From JBDHWG01 sp039810085 (GTDB taxonomy: Bacteria > Chloroflexota > Anaerolineae > Epilineales > JAHCIE01), in NCBI GenBank assembly GCA_039810085.1, contig JBDHWG010000001.1, positions 62,001 through 126,000 on the forward strand: a stretch of 64,000 bases of DNA, written 5' to 3'. A model generated the notes under the pieces. It worked only from the letters and a program-made list of their open reading frames with translations. It was not told where the DNA came from and made no database searches. The position numbers were made by a program, and so were the translations under genes. Positions 57,080-64,000 of this stretch are shown here, in pieces (positions within the stretch are counted from its first letter, which is position 1; every line of letters begins with the position of its first letter).

Positions 57080-57678
57080 TCGTCGCTCCGTCGATGCAGC
57101 AGACTGCGCTCCCCCGTGCGAATCGCACTCTCGATGCGGTTTGCCAGCGCATCGACGTCGTCCTTCGGCAGCTGCAAGTCTAGCTCGCTATGCAGGAACT
57201 TGATCTCCGTCATCGTCAGTCGGGTCGCAATACGCCCATCCCGGATGAGGTTGACGCTGGCGGCGAAGACGAGCAGCGCGCCAAGCAAACCCAGGCAGAG
57301 CGGGATGCCGTTCCAGACAGAGCCGGGATCTTCGAACAGGATGAAGACAACTCCGATGGCGATACTCGTCGCGACGAAACAGCCAATGGCGGTCATCAGC
57401 AGGGTCATGACACTCTGCAACATCACCGCGCGCCCAGCCAGTAGACTCAAGTGTTCCTTAATGAACGCCTGATACCGCGCCTGCTGGCCCTTGTCCGCCG
57501 TTGGGATGTTGCGCAACATCTCGGCCGAGTCCTCGCCCAGGCTCCGCAGCCGCGTCACCACGTTCTGGTGGCGAATAGCTGTCGTCTGGGTCAGGGCGGC
57601 GCAGGCCGAGATGAGCACGACCGGCACGAACATGGCCGACAGAATATCCAGAGACCTGAGTGCGGAGCCGTCGGGCAT
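57076..57678 (-). CDS. DUF2721 membrane protein
   Basis: A 200-residue protein with three hydrophobic segments (about 12-32, 88-112, 120-142). It has the family pattern of a first helix followed by RHQNVVTRLRSLG and a second pair of helices ahead of a charged C-terminal tail. DUF2721 has no known function. The ATG at 57678 follows GGAAGGGGG; a longer frame to 57723 overlaps the ATPase gene. It lies between the P-type ATPase and the hydrolase, overlapping the latter by 4 bp. Confidence 0.85.
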   Translation of the reverse strand: MPDGSALRSLDILSAMFVPVVLISACAALTQTTAIRHQNVVTRLRSLGEDSAEMLRNIPTADKGQQARYQAFIKEHLSLLAGRAVMLQSVMTLLMTAIGCFVATSIAIGVVFILFEDPGSVWNGIPLCLGLLGALLVFAASVNLIRDGRIATRLTMTEIKFLHSELDLQLPKDDVDALANRIESAIRTGERSLLHRRSDE

Positions 57679-57697
57679 GACCCACCCCCTTCCACCG

Positions 57698-60541
57698 TCA
57701 CGCCTGACTGGCGGCAAGGGCACGTCGGCGCCGCCGGACGCCGGTCAGGTGGAACAGCAGCTTCACAATCTCGCGCGCCCACAGCACGGTGCTGGCGACA
57801 GCCACGCAGACGCCCCACTCGGTCAAGGTCAGCGGCATGGTGTTGAACGCACTTTGTAGGAAGGGCGTGTACACCACGAGAATTTGGAGCAGAACCGACG
57901 TGAGGATGGCAATCCAGATCCACTTGTTGCTAAACATCCCCTTGAAGGCGCTCTGCGTGTCCGAGCGCGAGTTGAAGACGTTGAACAACTGGAAAAAGAC
58001 GAGGGTCGTGAACGCCATCGTCTGGGCATAGCGCATGTCACCGCCGCCGGGCAAGAACCCGCCGTTCAACGCCCCGTCCATCACTGCCAGCGTGCCAAGG
58101 CCCATGATGAGGCCGACGAACACGATGTCGAACCACATCCAGCCGTCGATGACGCGCTGGCCGGGGTCGCGGGGGGCGCGGCGCATGACGTCCGGGTCGG
58201 CGGGGTCGAGGCCAAGCGCCAGGGCCGGTCCGGCGTCGGTCAGGAGGTTGATCCATAGAATCTGCGTCGCCACCAGCGGCACGACAATGTGCGACCCAAC
58301 GACAGTCGCCTGGAGGCCCAGCGCCGTGCTGCCCAGGACGCCCAGGAACATCGTCAGCACCTCGCCAACGTTGGACGACAGGAGGTAGCGCAGGAACTTC
58401 TGGATGTTGGCGAAGATCGAGCGCCCCTCCTCGACGGCGGCCACAATGGAAGCGAAGTTGTCGTCGGTCAGGATCATGTCCGACGCGCCCTTCGCCACGT
58501 CTGTTCCGGTGATGCCCATCGCCACACCAATGTCCGCCGTCTTCAGCGCCGGCGCGTCGTTGACACCGTCGCCGGTCATCGCCGTGATGTCGCCCTGGGC
58601 CTTGAGAGCGCGAACGATGCGCAGCTTGTGCTCCGGCGCGACCCGCGCATAGACGTTCCCTGTTCGCGCCACGCGCTCGAGCTGCCGCTCGTCCATCTTC
58701 ATCAGCTGCGCGCCGGTCACGACAGGGCTACCCGGCTCGGCGATGCCCAGTTCCCCCGCAATGGCTGATGCTGTCACCGGGTGGTCGCCGGTAATCATGA
58801 TGACCCGCACGCCGGCGCGGTGCGCTACCTTGACCGCCTCGACAGCCTCGGGCCGGGGCGGGTCAATCATGCCCACCACGCCGAGCCAGATCATGCGCTC
58901 CTCGATGTCCTCGGTCAGCTCGTCGGTCACCTCATCCCGATGCAGCAGGCGGTAAGCCACGCCGAGGGTTCGGAGCGCCTCTGCCGCCAACCCGTCGACC
59001 TCGACCAGAATCTGCTGGCGGCGTTCCGGCGTCAGCATTCGCACCGTCCCGCCGACCTGCTCCTCCATGCATATGCCCAGGATCACGTCCGGCGCGCCTT
59101 TCGCCGCAACGAGCGCCTGACTGCGGCCCGTCGCGTCCATGTGCGCCGTCGTCATGCGTTTGCGCTCTGATGTGAATGGAACCTCACCGACGCGGGGGAA
59201 ACGCTCGCTCAGCGCCGCATCCTGGATGCCGATCTTGCGCGCCGCCACGATGAGCGCGCCTTCCGTCGGGTCCCCAATGATAGACCAGCGCCCGTCGCGC
59301 TCCTCCAAAGTCGCATTGTTCGCCAGGCTCGCCACACGCAGCACATCCTTTGCCTCGTCTAGCGAAGCGCCGGGCGCAACCGGCTGGCCGTCCGCGACGG
59401 CCTCACCCTCCGGGGCGTAGCCGACGCCGGTCAGGTCGATACGGCCAAAGGGTGTCACGATAGCCCGCACCGTCATTTCGTTCTTGGTGAGCGTGCCGGT
59501 CTTGTCCGTCGCGATGACATTGGTCGAGCCGAGCGTCTCCACCGCGTTTAGCTTGCGGACGATGACGTGGCGGCCCGCCATGCGCTGCATGCCCAGGGAC
59601 AGCACAATAGTCGTGATGGCCGTCAGGCCCTCAGGGACAGCGGCGACGGCGAGGGAGACGCCGATGAGCAGCACCTGGACAATCTCCGGCCACGTTGTGA
59701 CCTGATCCACCAGCAGGATCGCGGCAATCATGATGATGGCAATGACGACGATGACGATCCCCAACACTTTGCCGACGTTGTCCAGCTCGCGCTGGAGCGG
59801 TGTCTCGCCTTCCTCGGTCGCCTCCAGCGTCCCGGCGATCTTGCCGATCTCGGTCTGCGTGCCCGTCCGCGTCACGATCGCCCGGCCGCGCCCCATCGTC
59901 ACGTGGGTACCGCTGAACACCATGTCGAGCTGGTCGCCGATACTCACGTCCTCATCGATTGGCTCATGATGCTTGGAGACCGGCACACTCTCGCCGGTCA
60001 GCGCCGCCTCCGCCACCCACAATGAAATCGACTCGATGACCCGGGCATCGGCGGCAATCGTATCGCCCTCTTCGAGCAGCAACACGTCACCAGGCACAAC
60101 GTCGGTCGCCGGGACAATCCCCGGCTGCCCACCGCGCAGGACGCGAGTCTGCGGCGCGGCCATCGCCTGAAGCGCGGCAACGGCCTGCTCCGCGCGGCCC
60201 TCCTGGACATAACCCAGGATGGCGTTGAGGATGACAATCGCCAGGATAGCCAGGGCCTCATAGGGAACCGCCTCGGTACGCTCGATGAACCAGACGATGA
60301 ACGAGATCACCGTGGCGACCAGCAGGAGGATGGTCAGGTAGTTGTTGAACTGGGCCAGGAACCTTTTCCACCACGGCGTCGGCGCGGGGGCGGGCAACTC
60401 GTTGCGCCCGTATGTCGCAAGGCGGCTGGCGGCTGCCTCGGCTGTCAGGCCGGCCGCAGGGTCCGTGTCGAGGGCCAACAGCACGTCGGCGGCGGGAAAC
60501 CGATACGCATTTTCAATAACAGTCGCTTTATCGACGGCCAT
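57698..60541 (-). CDS. P-type cation ATPase, PMCA/SERCA-like (probable Ca2+ pump)
   Basis: A 947-residue P2A-type ATPase. The actuator motif is LTGES, the phosphorylation site is DKTGTLTKNEM (Asp about residue 352), the nucleotide site is KGAPDVIL, and the hinge is MITGDHP...GDGVNDAPAL. The Ca2+ site II residues of SERCA are all present: PEGL in helix M4, NVGE in M5 and NLLTDAGPAL in M6. It therefore most likely exports Ca2+, though Mn2+ is possible. Length is normal. The ATG at 60541 has SD AAAGGACG; a TTG one codon upstream is the alternative. It is the first gene of an operon with the DUF2721 protein and the hydrolase. Confidence 0.95.
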   Translation of the reverse strand: MAVDKATVIENAYRFPAADVLLALDTDPAAGLTAEAAASRLATYGRNELPAPAPTPWWKRFLAQFNNYLTILLLVATVISFIVWFIERTEAVPYEALAILAIVILNAILGYVQEGRAEQAVAALQAMAAPQTRVLRGGQPGIVPATDVVPGDVLLLEEGDTIAADARVIESISLWVAEAALTGESVPVSKHHEPIDEDVSIGDQLDMVFSGTHVTMGRGRAIVTRTGTQTEIGKIAGTLEATEEGETPLQRELDNVGKVLGIVIVVIAIIMIAAILLVDQVTTWPEIVQVLLIGVSLAVAAVPEGLTAITTIVLSLGMQRMAGRHVIVRKLNAVETLGSTNVIATDKTGTLTKNEMTVRAIVTPFGRIDLTGVGYAPEGEAVADGQPVAPGASLDEAKDVLRVASLANNATLEERDGRWSIIGDPTEGALIVAARKIGIQDAALSERFPRVGEVPFTSERKRMTTAHMDATGRSQALVAAKGAPDVILGICMEEQVGGTVRMLTPERRQQILVEVDGLAAEALRTLGVAYRLLHRDEVTDELTEDIEERMIWLGVVGMIDPPRPEAVEAVKVAHRAGVRVIMITGDHPVTASAIAGELGIAEPGSPVVTGAQLMKMDERQLERVARTGNVYARVAPEHKLRIVRALKAQGDITAMTGDGVNDAPALKTADIGVAMGITGTDVAKGASDMILTDDNFASIVAAVEEGRSIFANIQKFLRYLLSSNVGEVLTMFLGVLGSTALGLQATVVGSHIVVPLVATQILWINLLTDAGPALALGLDPADPDVMRRAPRDPGQRVIDGWMWFDIVFVGLIMGLGTLAVMDGALNGGFLPGGGDMRYAQTMAFTTLVFFQLFNVFNSRSDTQSAFKGMFSNKWIWIAILTSVLLQILVVYTPFLQSAFNTMPLTLTEWGVCVAVASTVLWAREIVKLLFHLTGVRRRRRALAASQA

Positions 60542-60580
60542 CAAGCTAACGTCCTTTCACATACTGACTATGCAGTCGAT

Positions 60581-60610
60581 ATTGTACCGCCGTTCCTCAC
60601 CTCCACGCAA
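60581..60610 (-). promoter_or_regulatory. Probable promoter of the P-type ATPase operon
   Basis: On the minus strand TTGCGT (60610-60605), 18-bp spacer, TACAAT (60586-60581). Confidence 0.55.
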
Positions 60611-60685
60611 CAACAAGATTTTGGCCCGTCTGAAATATTCGCGCCTTCTATCAGCATTTCCATTAGCGAATCTATAAGCATTGGC

Positions 60686-60694
60686 TGGTATAGT
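60686..60694 (+). promoter_or_regulatory. Possible extended -10 promoter of the ImmA/IrrE-like gene
   Basis: TG (60686-60687), one base, then TATAGT (60689-60694). No clear -35. Confidence 0.35.
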
Positions 60695-60761
60695 GGGTAT
60701 AGAGAATAGGAATCACCAGAGGAGTTCTCTACAGCCACGCTTCGTTAGGAGGGATTGTCCC

Positions 60762-61283
60762 GTGATGCTGCGCTTCCTGCCCATTCTCGAACGCACCAAC
60801 ATTGAAATGGCGGACTTGCCACCCGCCGTCGAGCTCAACGGCTGCCTGCTGTACCTGGGCGCTTTCCCTGAAGGCGCCGGACGCCTGCTCGTGAATCCCA
60901 GAATTGAGATCGACGACAATCCCGACTGCGTCTTTCTCGTCGCGCACGAGTTGGCGCACATGCTGCTGCACATCTTTGACGACCATCCCCCCAGCGTCGT
61001 GGACCTCCTGTACGACCCGGCGAAGCGAGCGCTGTACGAGCACTACGAGCGGCAAGCGGACCGCCTGGCCGCCCACTTGCTCGTCCCGCCGGAGATTCTG
61101 GCCCAGTACCCGTCGGAGCGTTACCCGACGGTCGAGAGCCTGGCGCGCGCCCTCGGCGTCTCGCCGCGCGTCGTTCGCCTGGCCCTGGACGAGCCGCATG
61201 CCAGCCTGGAGCCGGTGCGCGGCTATCTGCAAAAGCTGACCGGCCGGCGCGATTTCGTTCACCGCGACATTCCCACCGCCTGA
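60762..61283 (+). CDS. ImmA/IrrE-type zinc metallopeptidase
   Basis: A 173-residue soluble protein. The zinc-peptidase motif VAHELAHMLLH (HEXXH plus a third His) is at about residues 61-71. A later EHYERQADRLAAHLLVP supplies the downstream acidic ligand (E..AD..A..LL is the family signature). ImmA/IrrE peptidases cleave a partner repressor; no partner XRE gene is adjacent, and the nearest XRE gene lies 8 kb away. SD AGGAGGG favours the GTG at 60762 (8-base spacing) over the ATG at 60765. The longer frame to 60681 has no SD and overlaps the promoter. Confidence 0.85.
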   Translation: MMLRFLPILERTNIEMADLPPAVELNGCLLYLGAFPEGAGRLLVNPRIEIDDNPDCVFLVAHELAHMLLHIFDDHPPSVVDLLYDPAKRALYEHYERQADRLAAHLLVPPEILAQYPSERYPTVESLARALGVSPRVVRLALDEPHASLEPVRGYLQKLTGRRDFVHRDIPTA

Positions 61284-61333
61284 TTAGCCGCCTCGCCGTT
61301 CTCGCCGGCAGCCAGCGTGGTCAGGCAAACATA

Positions 61334-61362
61334 GAAAGGGCGCATGTCACGTGCGCCCTTTC
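61334..61362. terminator. Bidirectional terminator between the ImmA-like and bactofilin genes
   Basis: A perfect 11-bp stem GAAAGGGCGCA / TGCGCCCTTTC with a 7-base loop, between the two converging genes. Confidence 0.85.
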
Positions 61363-61391
61363 CTTCCTGCCTTGTTCTTTGCGCGGCTGCG

Positions 61392-61889
61392 CTATGGCGT
61401 CTCGATCTCGCGCGTATTGTTGCGCTGCTTATCCGCGCGCCCACCACCGGACGACCTGGAGTCCTCCGTCGGCGCAGCTGCGCCAGCGTAGCTCGGCTGG
61501 GGCGCTTCAATCATCAGCGGCTCATCGGTCGGTTGCATGAGGCTCTGGCCGCGGAAGACCCCGCCCTCGTCAATCAGGAATGAGCTTACCTGGATATCGC
61601 CGTAGACGCGCCCGGTGCTCAGGATTTCGAGGCGGCCGCTTGCCGTGATATTGCCACGCACTGACCCGGCGACGGAGATGTTGCGCGCCGTCAGATCGGC
61701 ATTCACCTTCGCGCCCTCGCCGATGATGACGTTGCCGGCCGTCTCCACCACGCCGTCGAACGCGCCATCGATGCGGACCCCACCTTCGGACTTGAGCTGA
61801 CCGTTGAAGCTGGCGGTCGCGCCGATAATCGTCTCGATCTTGTCGGCGCTCATGACCTGCGCTGGAGGCTTCTCTTTACGTCCAAACAC
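61392..61889 (-). CDS. Bactofilin (polymer-forming cytoskeletal protein)
   Basis: A 165-residue protein with the bactofilin beta-helix (about 12-110): TIIGATASFNGQLKSEGGVR, IDGAFDGVVETAGNVIIGEG, VAGSVRGNITASGRLEIL, and a disordered C-terminal tail. Bactofilins polymerise without nucleotide and place cell-wall enzymes. The GTG at 61889 was chosen because GGGAGG lies 6 bases upstream and the product begins FGRKEKP, a usual bactofilin N terminus. The frame is open upstream to a GTG at 62099 that overlaps the peptidase stop; that form would add a membrane helix (see findings). It lies downstream of an M23 peptidase, a common and meaningful pairing. Confidence 0.87.
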   Translation of the reverse strand: MFGRKEKPPAQVMSADKIETIIGATASFNGQLKSEGGVRIDGAFDGVVETAGNVIIGEGAKVNADLTARNISVAGSVRGNITASGRLEILSTGRVYGDIQVSSFLIDEGGVFRGQSLMQPTDEPLMIEAPQPSYAGAAAPTEDSRSSGGGRADKQRNNTREIETP

Positions 61890-62095
61890 GCTGTTCCTCC
61901 CTTGCCTGTGATGGCTTTCATGTGGCTGTGACACCACTGGGGAAGACGAGCGGCGCTGGGCGCGCCCGGTAGCTCCTCCGTCTACCTTTCGTCCTCTACC
62001 CGATTGTGCTGCGACCCGCGCATACAAGATCGCCAGCGCCATTATTATACACAACGCAATCAATACTGCCCACGTCACGAAGGGCGAGGGCCAGT

Positions 62096-63370
62096 TCACG
62101 GCAGGTACGCGCTTGGATCGACGGCTTTACCGTTCAGCCGGATCTCGTAGTGCAGGTGCGGGCCGGTCGAGTTGCCCGACGAGCCTGACAGACCGATCAC
62201 ATCGCCCGCCGCCACCTTGTCGCCCACCTCAACGTTAATCCGCGATAGGTGGCCGTATAGCGTCGAGTACCCCTGGCCGTGGCCGACCTCGATGCACCAG
62301 CCGTAGCCGGTCTGCCAGCCGGCGAACACCACCGTACCCGCCTGGGTGACGCGCACCTCCGTCTGCATCTCCGCCTCGATGTCCATGCCGGTGTGATAGT
62401 CGGGCGCGCCCCGGAACACGCGGTAGCCAAAAGGCGACGTAATCTCGCCCCTCAGCGGCCAGCGACTCGGCGCGCCGGGGCCATCCTTGGGTAAGGCGAT
62501 GCTGAGCACCTGCTTGGGCTGCGGCGACAGGGGGGCGCCTAGTCGCAACTTCTCGATCAAACCGGCTACCTGGTTGTCCAGCCGCGCCAAGAATGGGTCG
62601 CTGGAGACCGTCTTGCGCTGGGCCGCCTCCGCCGCCCTGGCCTCAGCCGCCGCCTGCTCCTGCGCGGCCGCCTCTTCCGCTGCCCGCGCCTCAGCCGCCG
62701 CGACCCGCGCCTTTTCCAAAAGCGCCTGCTCGGCGGCGCGGCGCACTTCCAGGTCCGCCCGCAGGCTACGGAAAGTAGCTTCGCGCGCGTTGACCTGCGT
62801 TCTCAGCACGTCAATCTGGAGCGTCAGGTTATAGGGGTCGGGGTCAATCGAGGGGAAGGCAATGTCGTAGGGGCCGATGACATGCGCGCCGCCGGCCGGT
62901 AAGGCCAGCGCGAAGTCAGGCGCGGGGGCCTGGCTGCGCGGCGGCGGGGGCGTCGGTTCCGGTGTGGGCATGCCGAGCATCTGCCGCAGCTCCGCCGCCT
63001 GCCGGTCTAGCTCGCGCAAGCGGTCCTGGAGCTGGCCGATCTCCTGCTGACTACGCGCCTGGTTCGCCTCCGCTTGCCGCGCCACGCCGACGTAGTCGTC
63101 CTGCAAGCTCTGAACGCGGGACTGCTGATCGAGGATAGCGCGTTGAAGCTCGCGGGTGCGCGGGTCCGGCGCCGCCTGCCGCGCCTGGTTCTCCAACCGT
63201 TGCGCTCGCACGTAGTGGTACGCGCCGAACACACCCAGCCCGATGATGCCGACGAGAAGCACGAAGGCAAGCGCAGACACGGCCCACGATGGAATGCGGA
63301 CCGGCCGCGAGCCGTCGGGGCCAACCACGAGCAGCGTATAGCCACGCTCCCGCTGCCGAGCGTCTTTCAC
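62096..63370 (-). CDS. M23-family metallopeptidase (LytM/peptidoglycan endopeptidase) with coiled coil
   Basis: A 424-residue membrane-anchored cell-wall enzyme. A single transmembrane helix (about 27-50) is followed by a coiled coil (about 55-135, Gln/Arg/Glu-rich), a Pro-rich linker, a second Ala/Glu coiled coil (about 190-255) and the M23 domain (about 295-420). Zinc ligands are present: HTGMD (His, Asp) and HLHYE. It would cleave peptide crosslinks in peptidoglycan. SD GAGGTGA favours the GTG at 63370; a GTG at 63382 is the alternative. It is upstream of bactofilin on the same strand. Confidence 0.93.
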   Translation of the reverse strand: MKDARQRERGYTLLVVGPDGSRPVRIPSWAVSALAFVLLVGIIGLGVFGAYHYVRAQRLENQARQAAPDPRTRELQRAILDQQSRVQSLQDDYVGVARQAEANQARSQQEIGQLQDRLRELDRQAAELRQMLGMPTPEPTPPPPRSQAPAPDFALALPAGGAHVIGPYDIAFPSIDPDPYNLTLQIDVLRTQVNAREATFRSLRADLEVRRAAEQALLEKARVAAAEARAAEEAAAQEQAAAEARAAEAAQRKTVSSDPFLARLDNQVAGLIEKLRLGAPLSPQPKQVLSIALPKDGPGAPSRWPLRGEITSPFGYRVFRGAPDYHTGMDIEAEMQTEVRVTQAGTVVFAGWQTGYGWCIEVGHGQGYSTLYGHLSRINVEVGDKVAAGDVIGLSGSSGNSTGPHLHYEIRLNGKAVDPSAYLP

Positions 63371-63453
63371 TAGCAAAATCACCTCAGCTGCAAAGATGCG
63401 GCATCGCGGCGATTATAGGCGCAAACGGGTTACGGGTCAAACTCACGAAAAAT

Positions 63454-63486
63454 ACGAAGCGAGATACTGACAGTATCTCGCTTCGT
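63454..63486 (-). terminator. Terminator of the tRNA gene
   Basis: A 16-bp palindrome ACGAAGCGAGATACTG / CAGTATCTCGCTTCGT with a minimal loop. On the minus strand it continues ATTTTTCG. Confidence 0.85.
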
Positions 63487-63523
63487 TGCCTGGGAGGCTA
63501 GCCTCACTTGAGGCGATTTGGAG

Positions 63524-63595
63524 TAGCGGGGATGGGATTCGAACCCATGACCTTCAGGTTATGAGCCTGACGAGCTGCCTCTGCTCTACCCCGCA
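63524..63595 (-). tRNA. tRNA-Met (CAU), initiator-like
   Basis: A 72-base cloverleaf read on the minus strand: acceptor UGCGGGG/CCCCGCU, D-stem GAGC/GCUC, anticodon stem UCAGG/CCUGA with loop CUCAUAA (anticodon CAU), T-stem AUGGG/CCCAU with loop UUCGAAU. CCA is not encoded. Two initiator features are present: no Watson-Crick pair at 1:72 (U1 and U72) and A11-U24 in the D-stem. The third feature, three G-C pairs in the anticodon stem, is only partly kept (A29-U41). I favour initiator tRNA(fMet) over elongator. Confidence 0.9.
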
Positions 63596-63630
63596 TCACT
63601 AACGTTGGGACGTTTCGACGTGCCCCGTCC

Positions 63631-64000
63631 TTACGTCCGGCGTGAAACTCGCTTTTCCGGGTTCTCCCCGACGTTGCGCATCAGCTCGTCCACCGAAATG
63701 ATCTGCGAGTCGGGCGCTTGGCTCGCCGCGAAATACTCGCAGCCCTTCCAGCACGCGCCCGGGTTGTTCAACTCGACGAGCTTCATCGTGCAGATGGCGT
63801 ATGGCTCGACCCGCTGGAGGAAGCCCATCTTGCGCACGATGCGGCCCTCCAGCGCCAGGTGGATGCACGGGTTGGCCTTGAGGATCTCCGGCACCGGGCA
63901 GGAGCCGCACAACCCGACATGCCACGCCTCCGCCTGGCGCGTCCGCTCTACAAGTCGGCACGCCCGCTTCGTCGCCTGCCGGTGGCTATCCTCGTGGTAG
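63631..64000 (-). CDS. Cys-rich protein of unknown function, 5' end beyond the right edge
   Basis: An open frame of 123 codons continues off the right edge without a stop, so the N terminus is missing. Visible residues contain CGSCPVPEIL, NPCIHLALEGR, AICTMKL and CWKGCEY, seven Cys in all plus His. This suggests a metal or iron-sulfur site (inference). An inner TTG would give a 93-residue form, but the frame is open and coding-like upstream of it. I do not recognise the family. Confidence 0.6.
   Translation of the reverse strand, partial: YHEDSHRQATKRACRLVERTRQAEAWHVGLCGSCPVPEILKANPCIHLALEGRIVRKMGFLQRVEPYAICTMKLVELNNPGACWKGCEYFAASQAPDSQIISVDELMRNVGENPEKRVSRRT

Overview
The window is a piece of a GC-rich bacterial chromosome, most likely from the phylum Chloroflexota (Anaerolineae/Caldilineae/Chloroflexia type). 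The evidence is indirect but consistent: a complete alternative complex III (ActABCDEF) followed by SCO and a caa3 oxidase, a tig-clpP-clpX run, many secreted proteins with Pro/Thr/Gln/Ala linkers and a 'YLPLI'-like motif, frequent GTG/TTG starts with strong Shine-Dalgarno (SD) sites, and dispersed 'CATTGCGAGG...CGAAGCAATC' elements. There is no 16S gene, so this is inference. I see no phage, plasmid or CRISPR locus.

Layout. 1-10.4 kb (minus strand): a secreted protein running off the left edge, a Nudix hydrolase, a SulP transporter with STAS and cyclic-nucleotide domains, a LacD-type aldolase, glycogen phosphorylase, and a lipoprotein with two cohesin-like and three LysM domains. 10.8-19.1 kb (plus): a giant DUF11-repeat/GEVED surface protein, Tex, a Ser-rich repeat protein and two small membrane proteins. 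19-25.8 kb: exported proteins (CarboxypepD_reg, double META, PD40 lipoprotein), a small gene, an S9 peptidase and a tandem pair of mini-GNAT genes. 25.8-29.4 kb (minus): clpX, clpP, tig. 29.5-32.9 kb: an antitoxin-like gene cut by a repeat, three tandem 131-bp repeat units, a GT39-like membrane protein, and a LysW-like/rubredoxin-like zinc protein. 32.9-47 kb (minus): one respiratory operon, read actA-B-C-D-E-F, a membrane protein of unknown role, sco, coxB-A-C-D. It would carry electrons from quinol through ACIII to cytochrome c and oxygen. It has a strong promoter with a long leader at 47.0 kb and a strong terminator at 32.93 kb. 47-54 kb: an alpha/beta hydrolase, a DUF5666 repeat protein with a recent internal 438-bp duplication, a methyltransferase, and a sigma factor-XRE regulator pair behind a near-consensus promoter with an inverted repeat. 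54-60.5 kb (minus): membrane and acidic proteins, then a Ca2+-type P-ATPase, DUF2721 protein and TAP-like hydrolase in one operon. 60.7-64 kb: an ImmA/IrrE-like peptidase, an M23 peptidase-bactofilin pair, a tRNA(CAU) with initiator features, and a Cys-rich protein running off the right edge.

Most of the window is ordinary core and respiratory gene content. The least explained parts are the repeat families and what they have done to neighbouring genes, the cohesin-LysM lipoprotein, the LysW-like fusion, the extra membrane protein in the ACIII-oxidase operon, the sigma/XRE promoter, and the two possible starts of the bactofilin.
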